Of a stretch of 41,785 nt of DNA, positions 1 to 8,641 are shown one piece after another. The position numbers and the translations under genes were made by a program. The notes beneath the pieces were generated by a model that saw nothing but the letters and a program-made list of their open reading frames with translations, was not told where the DNA came from and did no database searches. This DNA comes from CAG-307 sp964524125 (GTDB taxonomy: Bacteria > Bacillota_I > Bacilli_A > Acholeplasmatales > Anaeroplasmataceae). The stretch is taken from contig CAZGBY010000005.1 in the NCBI GenBank assembly GCA_964524125.1, positions 1 through 41,785 of the forward strand, in the 5' to 3' direction. Position 1 is the stretch's first letter; every line of letters begins with the position of its first letter.

Positions 1-1300
1 CTTCTTTTAAAGTGTTTTCTAAAGCCAAATAATTACTCTTATAATCATCATAACCGAATAAATATCCTAAATATGAATTAGAACCTACAAACGCAAAAGA
101 TAAGCTTTCTAGCGAAGTACATTCAGACAAAATACCTTTTGTGTGTTCACTAACTTTAACACCTTTATATTCTATAGGTACTTCAAGTTCTGTAACACTT
201 GTATCTCCTGTGTATGCAGTAATCTCGTAAGTTCCATCATCTAATAAACTATATGTCCATACAGATAATTCGTATCCACAAACATCACATATATTATCTT
301 CATCAATATCAGTATGGGCTTCAGTTAATAAATCTTCATCACACACTGTACAATGTTTCCAGTGATTATCTTCATCACTATAATATTTATCAATATCATT
401 TTCTTGTTCATAAGTGTGTCCTAAAGACTCAATAGTTTCTACAACTTCGTGTCCACATTCACAAGTCTTATGTTTAGAACCAGTGTTTGTACAAGTGGCT
501 TCTGTATCTATAGTCCAGTCACCATATGTATGTGAACAAGATTCGTATAATGTATAATTACCTTTTTCATCGTAGTACCAACAATTTAAAATAGTATTAT
601 TTGCATCTTGTTCATAATAATGAACTGTATCATTTAATGTTTCATCACGATTATTCACAGAAGTATAATCATCAACTGAACCTTTATAATATGTTGTAGA
701 AAGTTTAGTATTTGTAAAAGAATTTGATCCAATACTTGTAACAGATAAAGGTAAAACAATAGCAGTTAATGATGTACAATTTTCAAAAGTTGCTTCACCT
801 AAAGTTTGTACGCTGTCTGCAATTACAACTTCTTTCAGATATTGAGCACCTTTAAATGAATTGTCACCTAAACTAACAACAGTTAAATCGTTAATAACTT
901 CAGGAATAATTAATTTTGTAAGCGTACTATAATTTATACCGTTATAAGCTACGATTTCACAAGTATCTGAAGATAAAGTTTCTACAGTAAATAAAGTATC
1001 TAAACCACAAATGTCACAAACTCCATCTTCATCATTATCGATATGATTTCCTTCATCTAATGCTTCACCACACCAATCACAAATTAACCAGTGAGAATAT
1101 TCATCATAACCATAAGTTTTTGATTCAGTTGTGTGATTATCCTCATCTTTAGAAAGATTATCTTGAAATGGATACGTTTCTTCTTTTGAAGATGTAGGTG
1201 TATTTATGATAGAGTAATTATCATTGCGACAAGAAAAAAGAGTTCCACATAATATCAAGCTAAACAAGAACACTACGAACATTAAAATATTTTTCTTCAC
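1..1300 (-). CDS. BspA-like leucine-rich-repeat surface lipoprotein (3' part outside window)
   Basis: My own translation of the minus strand gives an open frame from GTG at 1300 to the window edge (433 codons seen), so the C-terminus is missing. It opens with a lysine pair, a hydrophobic stretch and a lipobox ending LFSC, which predicts a lipid-anchored exported protein. After it comes a Ser/Thr/Asp/Glu-rich linker, a Cys-rich segment with two CDxCG motifs, and BspA-type LRR units (SFKGAQYLKEVVIADSV, TFENCTSLTAIVLPLSV). Then follows the His/Cys-rich module common in gut surface proteins (TCTNTGSKHKTCECG) and a further Asp-rich CDVCG copy. GTG is chosen because AGGAGG lies a few bases upstream; an ATG at 1282 has no such site. 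Ligand unknown; adhesion or substrate binding is inferred. Confidence 0.75.
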   Translation of the reverse strand, partial: MKKNILMFVVFLFSLILCGTLFSCRNDNYSIINTPTSSKEETYPFQDNLSKDEDNHTTESKTYGYDEYSHWLICDWCGEALDEGNHIDNDEDGVCDICGLDTLFTVETLSSDTCEIVAYNGINYSTLTKLIIPEVINDLTVVSLGDNSFKGAQYLKEVVIADSVQTLGEATFENCTSLTAIVLPLSVTSIGSNSFTNTKLSTTYYKGSVDDYTSVNNRDETLNDTVHYYEQDANNTILNCWYYDEKGNYTLYESCSHTYGDWTIDTEATCTNTGSKHKTCECGHEVVETIESLGHTYEQENDIDKYYSDEDNHWKHCTVCDEDLLTEAHTDIDEDNICDVCGYELSVWTYSLLDDGTYEITAYTGDTSVTELEVPIEYKGVKVSEHTKGILSECTSLESLSFAFVGSNSYLGYLFGYDDYKSNYLALENTLKE

Positions 1301-1394
1301 ACTATTACCTCCTATAAATTTTCATCAAAACTATGCATTTCTGAATCTTTATTGTTTTTTTACTTAATAACAAATATTCTTTACAATAAAAGTT

Positions 1395-1430
1395 AAAAAA
1401 ATCTTGGAATTAACCAAGATCATTTTTTTT
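1395..1430 (-). terminator. Intrinsic terminator, probably of proS; works in both directions
   Basis: A 7-bp stem (ATCTTGG 1401-1407 with CCAAGAT 1414-1420) has six A on the left (T-tail for the minus strand) and eight T on the right. It lies between the proS stop and the lipoprotein start. Confidence 0.65.
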
Positions 1431-1445
1431 GATGATAAGATTCTT

Positions 1446-1483
1446 CCCCCCCCCACAAATCATAAAACTCTATGAATTCATAG
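1446..1483. other. C9 homopolymer and 14-bp palindrome in the proS-lipoprotein gap
   Basis: Nine C in a row (1446-1454) stand out in this AT-rich sequence. Fifteen bases further is the perfect palindrome CTATGAATTCATAG (1470-1483), itself loosely flanked by AAAAC and GTTTT. No coding frame covers them. Function unknown. Confidence 0.6.
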
Positions 1484-1554
1484 GAGGCAAGGTTTTAAAT
1501 ATCTATATACTTTTTCTAATTAAATTGTACTACTTTTGACAATTTTTGTAAATA

Positions 1555-3258
1555 TTAAATATTTTTTACAGCATCAATTATAAAATTAATTGCGTCAGTA
1601 GATGCCATTTCTTGTTTTTCACCAGTTAAACGAGACTTAACTTCAACAATACCATCTACTGCTTTTTTACCACATATTATAATATAAGGTATACCAATTA
1701 GTTCCCAGTCTTTCATCTTAAATCCTAAAGAACCATCTCTATCATCTAAAATAGTATCACATCTATTATTTAAAAGTTCATTATAAATATCATTTGATAA
1801 CTTAACTTGAGCTTCATCTTTTTGTGATACTCCAAGTACAACTGCGTGATATGGTGCTACATTTAAAGGCCACTTGATACCAAACTCATCATGATATTGT
1901 TCTACTATTGCAGACATTGTACGAGTAACACCAATTCCGTAACATCCCATTACCATTGGAATATTTTTTCCTTCATTATTTGTATAATTACACTTCATTG
2001 GTAAAGAATATTTAGTGCCAAGTTTAAATATTTGACCAACTTCAATACCACGACGCATTTTCATTGGTTCTTTGCAACAAGGACACAAATCTCCTTCTAC
2101 AGCTTTTCTAAGATCTATAACTTCGCCATTAAAATCACGGCCAAAGTTAATATTATTAACATGGAAGTTTAGTTTATTACCTCCAGCAATAGTATTTTTC
2201 ATTTGAGCTACTTCATTATCAATTAAAACTTTACAGTTTAAACCAAAAGGCCCAACAAATCCTGGTACAGATCCGATTGATCTAATATCATCTTCAGTAG
2301 CTAGTGTTAAGAATGCCTCAGAAGTATTTAAGGCATTTACAAGTTTAATTTCATTAACTTCTCTATCACCTTTTACACAAGCTACAACCACTTCATTTTT
2401 TTCAGTTTCTTTATAAACCACACATTTTATGAAGTAATTACTTGGAATATCGAAGAATTTTTCTAATTCTTCTATAGTACGAACGTTAGGAGTTTCAACA
2501 TATTCAAGTTCTTTAAGATCTGAATTATCTTCTATAGTACAAACTGCATCCGCCTTTTCAACGTCAGCTGCGTAACCACACTTATCACAGTAAACAACAT
2601 CAGATTCACCAGCTTCAGAAAAAGCCATAAATTGATGTGATCCATTTCCACCGATTGCACCTGTATCTGCAAGTACTGCTCTAAAATCAAGACCTAATCT
2701 TTTAAAGATTCTTGAATAAGTATCATACATAATTTGATAAGATTCTTCAAGACCTTGTTCATCTTTATCAAATGAATAAGAATCCTTCATAATGAATTCT
2801 CTTCCACGCATCAAACCAAAACGAGGACGTGCTTCATCACGATACTTAGTTTGAATTTGGTATATATTCATAGGAAGTTGTTTAGGTGATTTAATTAAAT
2901 CACGTGCCATAGAAGTAAAGATTTCTTCATGAGTAGGGCCAAGACAAAATTCTCTTTCATGTCTGTCTGAAAATCTAAAAAGTTCAGCACCATATTTACT
3001 CCATCTACCTGATTCTTCCCATAATTCTTTAGGTTGTACAGCACTAGATAAAATTTCAATAGCGCCAGATCTATTCATTTCTTCTCTTATAATAGTCTCA
3101 ATCTTATTTAATACTTTAAGACCAAATGGTAAGTAATTATAAACACCAGCTACAAGTCCTTTAATAAAACCTGCTCTTAAAAGTAGAGTATGACTTGCAA
3201 TTTTAGCTTCAACTGGAGCTTCCTTTAATGTAGAAATTAACATACGAGATGCTTTCAT
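1555..3258 (-). CDS. proS: Prolyl-tRNA synthetase, bacterial type
   Basis: Charges tRNA-Pro with proline in the cytoplasm. The product is 567 aa, normal for the bacterial long form. It starts MKASRMLISTLKEAPVEAK, as in ProRS, and shows class II motif 2 around GREFIMKDSYSF. The inserted editing domain follows, with GGNGSHQFMAFSEAGES at its edge and two Cys pairs (CDKCG, CPCC). Motif 3 (GCYGIGVTRTMSAIVEQ) and the anticodon-binding C-terminus complete it. A longer reading frame to 3345 exists but lies upstream of the promoter, so ATG 3258 is used. It is transcribed divergently from the RNase J gene. No T-box leader is visible: the leader is only about 27 nt. Confidence 0.97.
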   Translation of the reverse strand: MKASRMLISTLKEAPVEAKIASHTLLLRAGFIKGLVAGVYNYLPFGLKVLNKIETIIREEMNRSGAIEILSSAVQPKELWEESGRWSKYGAELFRFSDRHEREFCLGPTHEEIFTSMARDLIKSPKQLPMNIYQIQTKYRDEARPRFGLMRGREFIMKDSYSFDKDEQGLEESYQIMYDTYSRIFKRLGLDFRAVLADTGAIGGNGSHQFMAFSEAGESDVVYCDKCGYAADVEKADAVCTIEDNSDLKELEYVETPNVRTIEELEKFFDIPSNYFIKCVVYKETEKNEVVVACVKGDREVNEIKLVNALNTSEAFLTLATEDDIRSIGSVPGFVGPFGLNCKVLIDNEVAQMKNTIAGGNKLNFHVNNINFGRDFNGEVIDLRKAVEGDLCPCCKEPMKMRRGIEVGQIFKLGTKYSLPMKCNYTNNEGKNIPMVMGCYGIGVTRTMSAIVEQYHDEFGIKWPLNVAPYHAVVLGVSQKDEAQVKLSNDIYNELLNNRCDTILDDRDGSLGFKMKDWELIGIPYIIICGKKAVDGIVEVKSRLTGEKQEMASTDAINFIIDAVKNI

Positions 3259-3291
3259 AATATCACTCTTTTCTTGAAAATTTACTAAAAA

Positions 3292-3297
3292 ATTATA
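3292..3297 (-). promoter_or_regulatory. proS promoter, extended -10
   Basis: On the minus strand TGCTATAAT gives an extended -10 (TATAAT at 3292-3297), with a weak -35 TTTATT 17 bp upstream. The predicted transcript start, near 3285, supports translation from 3258. Confidence 0.6.
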
Positions 3298-3380
3298 GCA
3301 TAACTTACAATAAAAATAAAGTATTATAAAAATTTTATTAAACATTTTAACTTACTCTAGAAATTTAAATATTCTTGTTG

Positions 3381-3386
3381 TATAAT
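3381..3386 (+). promoter_or_regulatory. RNase J gene -10 element
   Basis: A consensus TATAAT; no good -35 is seen. The transcript would start near 3392, after an in-frame ATG at 3391, which decides for the GTG start at 3427. Confidence 0.5.
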
Positions 3387-3426
3387 AACTATGTTTAAAA
3401 TTCATATTTCAAAAGGAGGAAATTTT

Positions 3427-5349
3427 GTGAGTAACCAAAATATTAAGAGTAAAAACGAGCTTAAGTTTTTTGCACTTGGTGGACTTGGTGAAGTTGGGAA
3501 AAATATGTACTGTATAGAATATGCAAATCAAATATTCGTAATTGATTCTGGTATTCTATTTCCTGATGAACATCTTTTAGGTGTTGATTATGTAATTCCT
3601 GACTATCAATATTTAATTGAAAACCAAGAAAAAATTGTGGGTCTTTTTATTACTCACGGTCATGAGGACCATATCGGTGGAATTCCTTTTATGTTAAGAA
3701 AAGTAAAAATTCCTAAGATATATGCAGCTGGCGTTGCAATTGAACTTATAAAAAATAAGTTATCAGAGTATAAAGATTTAAATGTACCACCAATTATTGA
3801 ATTTAAAGCTCATTATAAATATAATTTTAAAGATGTTGAAGTATCATTTATAAGAATGTGCCATTCAGTCCCTGATAGTTATGCATTCGTATTTAAAACA
3901 CCACTTGGTAATATAGTTGAAACTGGAGATTTTAAGGTAGATTTAACTCCACTTGGTCCAGGTACAGAATTTGATAAACTTGCAAATATTGGTCAAGAGG
4001 GTGTACTTCTTTTAATGAGTGAATCTACAAACGCTACTGTTGAAGGTTACACTCAATCAGAAAAAAGAATTGGTGAGAGTATAAGAGAATTATTCTCTCA
4101 TACTTCATCAAGAATTATTGTAGCTACATTCGCATCAAATATTTATCGTGTACAACAAATAGTTGAAGCTTCTGTCTTAAATAAAAGAAAAGTTGCTATC
4201 TTTGGTAGATCTATGAAAAAGACTATTGAAGTAGCTCAACAAATAGGGTATATTAAAGCACCTAAAGATACATTTATTGAAGATTCTGATATAAATAAAT
4301 ATAAACCAAGTGAACTTACATTATTATGTACTGGTTCACAAGGTGAACCACTTGCAGCACTCTCAAGAGTAGCTTCTGGTACACATAAACATATTAAAAT
4401 CATACCAGGTGATACTGTAATATTTTCTTCTTCTCCGATTCCAGGAAATCAAGAAGGAGTTAATAAAACAATTAACTTACTTTTTAAAGCTGGTGCTAAT
4501 GTAATCACACATTCACCTATTACAGATACTCATACATCAGGTCATGCATCTAGTGGAGATTTAAAGTTAATACAAACTTTAATTAAACCTAAATACTTTA
4601 TGCCTATACATGGTGAATATCGTATGCAAAAGGTTCATACAATGCTTGCAATAGAATGTGGATGTAAACCTGAAAATACATTTATTTTAGGAAATGGTGA
4701 TGTACTTACTATAAATGAACGTGGTGCTAAAATATCAGGTTCTGTTCCTGCAGGCGATGTTTATATTGATGGAGATACTATCGGAGATATTGATACATCT
4801 ATTATAAAAGAAAGAAAAGTACTTTCTGAAGATGGATTATTTTCTGTAGTATTAACAATAGATGTTAAAAAACGCAAAGTTATTTTAGACCCTCAAGTTG
4901 TGTCTCGTGGTTTTATCTATATGAAAGATAATGAAGAATTAACTAAAGAATTTGCTAAAAAAGCTAAAGACTATGTCAATAACCAATTTGAAACTCATTC
5001 TTCAGTTAATTTACTTACCCTTAAGCATAACTTAATTGAATATTTATCTAATATCATTAAAGAGGCTACAGATAGAAATCCAATTATAATTCCTGTATTT
5101 ATGACTATTCAATCAAAAGGTTTTTCACCAGTTGTTAAAGAATCAAAACCAAGCATTAAAAAAGATGTAACAACATCTTCTTCTAATACTAAACCCTTAA
5201 AGAAAACTACAACTAAAGAATCAACAAAAAAAATAGTTACTAAAAAATCAATTCAAACTAAAACTGATAAGGAATCTACTAAAGTTAAAGAACCTAAAAA
5301 AAAGGTTATTAGAAACACAAGACCTAAAGTCAACAAGAAGAGCGAATAA
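3427..5349 (+). CDS. rnjA: Ribonuclease J (metallo-beta-lactamase/beta-CASP RNase)
   Basis: A 5'-3' exonuclease and endonuclease for mRNA decay and rRNA maturation. The zinc site reads ITHGHEDHIGG near the N-terminus, the beta-CASP core is intact, and a late His motif (MPIHGEYRM) is present. GTG 3427 is the start because AAAGGAGG sits 7 nt upstream; an in-frame ATG at 3391 coincides with the predicted transcript start. At 640 aa it is longer than typical RNase J1 (about 555 aa). The extra length is a Lys/Thr/Ser-rich tail of about 80 residues, probably disordered and able to bind RNA. J1 rather than J2 is a guess. It diverges from proS and ends in its own terminator. Confidence 0.93.
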   Translation: MSNQNIKSKNELKFFALGGLGEVGKNMYCIEYANQIFVIDSGILFPDEHLLGVDYVIPDYQYLIENQEKIVGLFITHGHEDHIGGIPFMLRKVKIPKIYAAGVAIELIKNKLSEYKDLNVPPIIEFKAHYKYNFKDVEVSFIRMCHSVPDSYAFVFKTPLGNIVETGDFKVDLTPLGPGTEFDKLANIGQEGVLLLMSESTNATVEGYTQSEKRIGESIRELFSHTSSRIIVATFASNIYRVQQIVEASVLNKRKVAIFGRSMKKTIEVAQQIGYIKAPKDTFIEDSDINKYKPSELTLLCTGSQGEPLAALSRVASGTHKHIKIIPGDTVIFSSSPIPGNQEGVNKTINLLFKAGANVITHSPITDTHTSGHASSGDLKLIQTLIKPKYFMPIHGEYRMQKVHTMLAIECGCKPENTFILGNGDVLTINERGAKISGSVPAGDVYIDGDTIGDIDTSIIKERKVLSEDGLFSVVLTIDVKKRKVILDPQVVSRGFIYMKDNEELTKEFAKKAKDYVNNQFETHSSVNLLTLKHNLIEYLSNIIKEATDRNPIIIPVFMTIQSKGFSPVVKESKPSIKKDVTTSSSNTKPLKKTTTKESTKKIVTKKSIQTKTDKESTKVKEPKKKVIRNTRPKVNKKSE

Positions 5350-5369
5350 TTTCGTTCTTCTTCTTTTTT
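5335..5369 (+). terminator. Intrinsic terminator overlapping the RNase J stop codon
   Basis: A 12-bp stem with one G-U pair (5335-5346 with 5351-5362), loop TAAT, then a T-run. The loop holds the end of the TAA stop. Confidence 0.8.
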
Positions 5370-5383
5370 AATAATAAATAATA

Positions 5384-5392
5384 TGCTAAAAT
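5384..5392 (+). promoter_or_regulatory. Extended -10 for the aldo/keto reductase operon
   Basis: TGCTAAAAT has the TGn extension and one mismatch to TATAAT. It lies just after the RNase J terminator. No clear -35. Confidence 0.45.
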
Positions 5393-5409
5393 AATTATAG
5401 GTGATCAAA

Positions 5410-6240
5410 ATGAAAAATAAATATTTTACATTGTCAAATGGTATTAAAATCCCTGCTGTAGGTTTTGGTACTTGGCAAATTAAAGAAAGTGATGTATATC
5501 AAGCAACAATAGATGCACTTGATGCTGGATATCGTCATATAGATACAGCATATGCATATCAAAATGAAAAAGGTATAGCTAAAGCTTTAAAAGATTATGG
5601 TATTAAAAGAGAAGATTTATTTATAACTACTAAGCTTCCTGCGCAAGCAAAAGGTTATGATGAAACTTTAAAACATTTTTATGAGTCTTTAAAAAGTTTA
5701 GATACTAATTATATAGATTTATATCTAATACATGCACCTTGGCCTTGGTCAAATGTAGGACAAGATTGTACCAAAGAAAATATTGAATCATGGAAAGCTA
5801 TGATAGAACTTTATAATAAAGGATTAATTAAATCTATTGGAGTATCTAATTTTTCTGTCAATGATATTAAACCTTTAATTGAAGAAACTGGTTTTGCCCC
5901 ACATGTAAATCAAATTAGATATTTTATTGGAAATACTCAAGATGAAATTGTATCTTATTGTAAAGAAAATAATATATTAGTCGAAGCTTATTCTCCTTTA
6001 GCAACAGGTGCTTTACTTAATGATAAAACTATATTAGATATTGCTAATAAATATAATACAAGTGTAGCTAATATATGTTTATCATATTGTTATTTAAAAG
6101 GTACCTTACCTTTACCTAAATCTACTCATAAAGAAAGAATTATTAATAATATTAATTTCTTAGTAAATTTAAAAGATGAGGATATACTAATATTAGATAA
6201 AGTTCATAATAAAGAATTAGATAGACCATTAAGGAGCTAA
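5410..6240 (+). CDS. Aldo/keto reductase
   Basis: A soluble NADPH-dependent carbonyl reductase of 276 aa, the AKR5-like size. The catalytic tetrad is visible: Asp in GYRHIDTAYAY, Tyr in the same motif, Lys in TTKLPAQ and His in LIHAPWP. IGVSNFS and a C-terminal cofactor segment around LPLPKSTHKERI complete the barrel. ATG 5410 is chosen because AGGTGAT lies five bases upstream; the GTG at 5401 falls inside that site. The next gene starts 2 nt after its stop, so the two are co-transcribed. The natural substrate cannot be read from sequence; detoxification of aldehydes or methylglyoxal is common in the family. Confidence 0.93.
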   Translation: MKNKYFTLSNGIKIPAVGFGTWQIKESDVYQATIDALDAGYRHIDTAYAYQNEKGIAKALKDYGIKREDLFITTKLPAQAKGYDETLKHFYESLKSLDTNYIDLYLIHAPWPWSNVGQDCTKENIESWKAMIELYNKGLIKSIGVSNFSVNDIKPLIEETGFAPHVNQIRYFIGNTQDEIVSYCKENNILVEAYSPLATGALLNDKTILDIANKYNTSVANICLSYCYLKGTLPLPKSTHKERIINNINFLVNLKDEDILILDKVHNKELDRPLRS

Positions 6241-6241
6241 T

Positions 6242-7129
6242 ATGGAACAAATTTATTTAAATAGTAGAAATTATGAATTAGATATTCATTATTTTGAAGT
6301 TCAAAATCCAAAAGCTATTATTCAAATTATGCATGGTATGGAAGAACATCAAGATAGATATAATAATTTTGTTAAATTTTTAAATGATAATGGATATAGT
6401 GTATATACTGCTAATATGAGAGGTCATGGCAAAAATGCCAAAAAACTAGGATATTTTGCAAAGAAAAAAGGATATAAATTATTACTTGAAGATGCATATA
6501 ATATAATTAGTTATATAAAAGATAATAACTCTAATATACCAGTATATTTATTTGCCCATTCTATGGGTACAATTATAGCAAGAAGTTTTTTAAAGAAATA
6601 TTCTAAATTCTATGATAAAGTTATATTATCTGGATTTCCTAATCCTAATTTTGGTGCATATTTTGGTATACCTTTAACTAGTTTTATATCTTTATTTAAA
6701 GGTAAAGATTATCGTTCTTCTTTCATTCAAAATATGGCCATAGGTCAATTTAACAAAAAAATTTCTAATCCTAAAACCAGTTTTGATTGGATTTGTTATA
6801 ATGAAAATACTATATCATTATATAATGAGGATCCTTATTGTGGTTTTGGATTCACTTCATCAGCATTTAATGATTTATTTCATTTAGTTATATCCTTAAG
6901 AAAGAAAGGTTATAAAAATATTAATAATATACCATTTTTAATGATTAGTGGTGAAGATGATCCTTGTTGTGGAGGTATAAAAGGTAGAAAGAAATCTGTT
7001 AAGTATCTTAAAAAAGGTGGATTTAAGAATATTAAAGAAATATTATATCCTAATATGCGTCATGAAATATTAAATGAAAAAGATAATATTATTGTAAATA
7101 ATGATATACTTAACTTTATAAATGAATAA
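6242..7129 (+). CDS. Alpha/beta hydrolase, monoacylglycerol lipase / lysophospholipase type
   Basis: Serine hydrolase of 295 aa in the Hydrolase_4 (S33) group. Motifs in order: the oxyanion region MHGMEEHQDRY, RGHGKN, the nucleophile elbow AHSMG (Ala replaces the usual first Gly), the acid region SGEDDPCCGG and the catalytic His in NMRHEILNE. No signal peptide, so probably cytoplasmic. It starts directly after the aldo/keto reductase stop and is last in that operon, before a strong terminator. Likely substrates are monoacylglycerols or lysophospholipids, by family; this is not shown by the sequence. Confidence 0.88.
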   Translation: MEQIYLNSRNYELDIHYFEVQNPKAIIQIMHGMEEHQDRYNNFVKFLNDNGYSVYTANMRGHGKNAKKLGYFAKKKGYKLLLEDAYNIISYIKDNNSNIPVYLFAHSMGTIIARSFLKKYSKFYDKVILSGFPNPNFGAYFGIPLTSFISLFKGKDYRSSFIQNMAIGQFNKKISNPKTSFDWICYNENTISLYNEDPYCGFGFTSSAFNDLFHLVISLRKKGYKNINNIPFLMISGEDDPCCGGIKGRKKSVKYLKKGGFKNIKEILYPNMRHEILNEKDNIIVNNDILNFINE

Positions 7130-7138
7130 CTAAGATTT

Positions 7139-7168
7139 AAAAAGATGGATTATAGGTCCATCTTTTTT
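7139..7168 (+). terminator. Bidirectional intrinsic terminator
   Basis: Stem GATGGA / TCCATC (7144-7149, 7157-7162) continued by A5/T5, then T-run. It serves the hydrolase on plus and probably the AlbA_2 gene on minus. Confidence 0.8.
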
Positions 7169-7171
7169 AGT

Positions 7172-7222
7172 ATTGCAAGATAAGTGCAGGATAAATTGCA
7201 AGATAAATGCAGGATAAATTAT
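7172..7222. repeat. 51-bp direct repeat, left copy
   Basis: Built from four alternating 11-12 bp units, GCAAGATAAAT and GCAGGATAAATT. It differs by one base (G at 7184) from the copy at 8591-8641. It starts 5 bp past the AlbA_2 stop codon. Confidence 0.9.
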
Positions 7223-7226
7223 CATA

Positions 7227-8546
7227 TTAATCTATAATTTTCCAATAACCATTTTTCTTAGAACCAATTCTAATAATAAGTTTATTAGATACTAATTCCT
7301 TAATTATAGTTGATGTTGTTCTTTCTTTTTTATTAACAACTTTAGAAGCAACATCTAAATTTTCTAAAATATTTTTATTTTTTTTCATAAAATTTAATAA
7401 AATTTTTGCATCATCAGAAATTTTATTTAAATCTTTATTTTTTCTATAAAATACAAAAGAAAAGCCAAAATTATATTTAGTATAATTCCAATTAATGTTT
7501 GCATTTTTACAAGCATTATCCATTCTTTTTAATCCTCTACCTAAAGTTTCAACATCAAATGCTTTAAAAATAATACCTTGTATAACTTTATGTTTCGTTC
7601 TTGAAGGAATTATACCGTTAACATAATCAATTGGAGTATATTCACCAAAAACACCAGGATTATAAATTTCTATATTTTCAGGGTCAATTGTAACTTGATG
7701 TTCAGAATCCGCATGATAATCACAATGAACTAATGAATTAATTACTATTTCTCTTATTGCAACAATAGGTATTTCTGGAACTTCAACCCTATTAATATCA
7801 TTAATTTCAATATTCCATCTAATTTTTTGATTAATATAATTAATAACATTATTAATTAATTGAAAAATATTTCCTTCAAAACGTTTTAAATCAATAGGAT
7901 TTAGTCTTTCAGTTGTTGGGTATTCTACAGCCTTGTATACCAAAGGACTATTTTTACCAAAAAGGTATAATCCAGCATTAGTTAATTTCCCATCAACCAT
8001 TAAATTTAATTGTGTTAATAATTCTTCATTAGTATGATCATATTTATTAATTCTTCCCATCGCAACCGCTTGTCTATAATACATATCAACCGATTCATTA
8101 TCAATAGATTCCACACCAAACTTAGTTACTTCATTTTCCCACAAATCATTATACTCATGGCTTTCTTTAATCAATTCACGCAAAACTAAAGGATCAACAA
8201 CTAAATTTTGTTGTTCAACTCTAATATAAAATGACCCTTTATAAGCATAAGGTTTATTTTTCCCAGAAAAAGTCATACTAATTATGGTTTTATCACCTAT
8301 TGTCATCGGGACAATTGTCGGATAAATACTAGGCTTTATAGATTCTTTAATTTTATCAGCTAAATTAGATAATGTTTGACTACCAATATTTTGACCAATT
8401 ACATCGCCATTATCTTTCACTCCAAAATATACAGTACCGAATCCCGATTTATTTAGCATACCAACCATCGCTTTGCACGCTTTATCAAATTCTGCAGTTG
8501 ACTCTTTAAATTCTATATTTTCATTTTCTTTACCTAAGTTTGCCAT
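7227..8546 (-). CDS. Schlafen AlbA_2 domain protein with RecG-like C-terminal and winged-helix region
   Basis: 439 aa. The N-terminal AlbA_2/Schlafen core is recognisable from ENIEFKESTAEFDKACKAM and GFGTVYFGVKDNGDVIG. The middle matches the HATPase_c_4 type seen in these proteins (IREIVINSLVHCDYH, IEIYNPGVFGEY, LGRGLKRMDNA). A C-terminal winged helix (VASKVVNKKERTTSTIIKELVSNKLI) probably binds DNA. ATG 8546 follows GAAGTGAT; longer frames start inside the promoter. Proteins of this build are usually annotated as transcriptional regulators, and some are linked to phage defence. The gene sits between two copies of a 51-bp direct repeat. The promoter's -35 lies in the upstream copy, so autoregulation is plausible but unproven. 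Confidence 0.85.
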   Translation of the reverse strand: MANLGKENENIEFKESTAEFDKACKAMVGMLNKSGFGTVYFGVKDNGDVIGQNIGSQTLSNLADKIKESIKPSIYPTIVPMTIGDKTIISMTFSGKNKPYAYKGSFYIRVEQQNLVVDPLVLRELIKESHEYNDLWENEVTKFGVESIDNESVDMYYRQAVAMGRINKYDHTNEELLTQLNLMVDGKLTNAGLYLFGKNSPLVYKAVEYPTTERLNPIDLKRFEGNIFQLINNVINYINQKIRWNIEINDINRVEVPEIPIVAIREIVINSLVHCDYHADSEHQVTIDPENIEIYNPGVFGEYTPIDYVNGIIPSRTKHKVIQGIIFKAFDVETLGRGLKRMDNACKNANINWNYTKYNFGFSFVFYRKNKDLNKISDDAKILLNFMKKNKNILENLDVASKVVNKKERTTSTIIKELVSNKLIIRIGSKKNGYWKIID

Positions 8547-8568
8547 GTTATCACTTCTTTCTATTAAT

Positions 8569-8597
8569 ATAATAGCAAACTTCAAGTAAAATTGCAA
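8569..8597 (-). promoter_or_regulatory. Promoter of the AlbA_2 gene, -35 inside the direct repeat
   Basis: On minus, -35 TTGCAA (8592-8597), 17-bp spacer, -10 TATTAT (8569-8574). The -35 lies in the repeat copy at 8591-8641, so a protein bound there could block or recruit polymerase. Confidence 0.65.
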
Positions 8598-8641
8598 GAT
8601 AAATGCAGGATAAATTGCAAGATAAATGCAGGATAAATTAT
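8591..8641. repeat. 51-bp direct repeat, right copy
   Basis: Near-identical to 7172-7222 (50 of 51 bases). It overlaps the stop codon of the upstream minus-strand gene (8638-8640) and carries the -35 of the AlbA_2 gene. Confidence 0.9.

Noticed and set aside
253..435. Plus-strand frame of 60 codons
   Set aside because: It is the shadow of the Cys/His-rich part of the minus-strand LRR lipoprotein; composition rich in His/Tyr/Gln and no ribosome site.
3259..3345. 29-residue N-terminal extension of ProRS
   Set aside because: The family N-terminus starts at 3258, and the best -10 (3292-3297) lies inside the extension.
7172..8641. CRISPR array or integron attC sites
   Set aside because: The repeats are direct, lack spacers of regular length, have no inverted core and no cas or integrase gene nearby.
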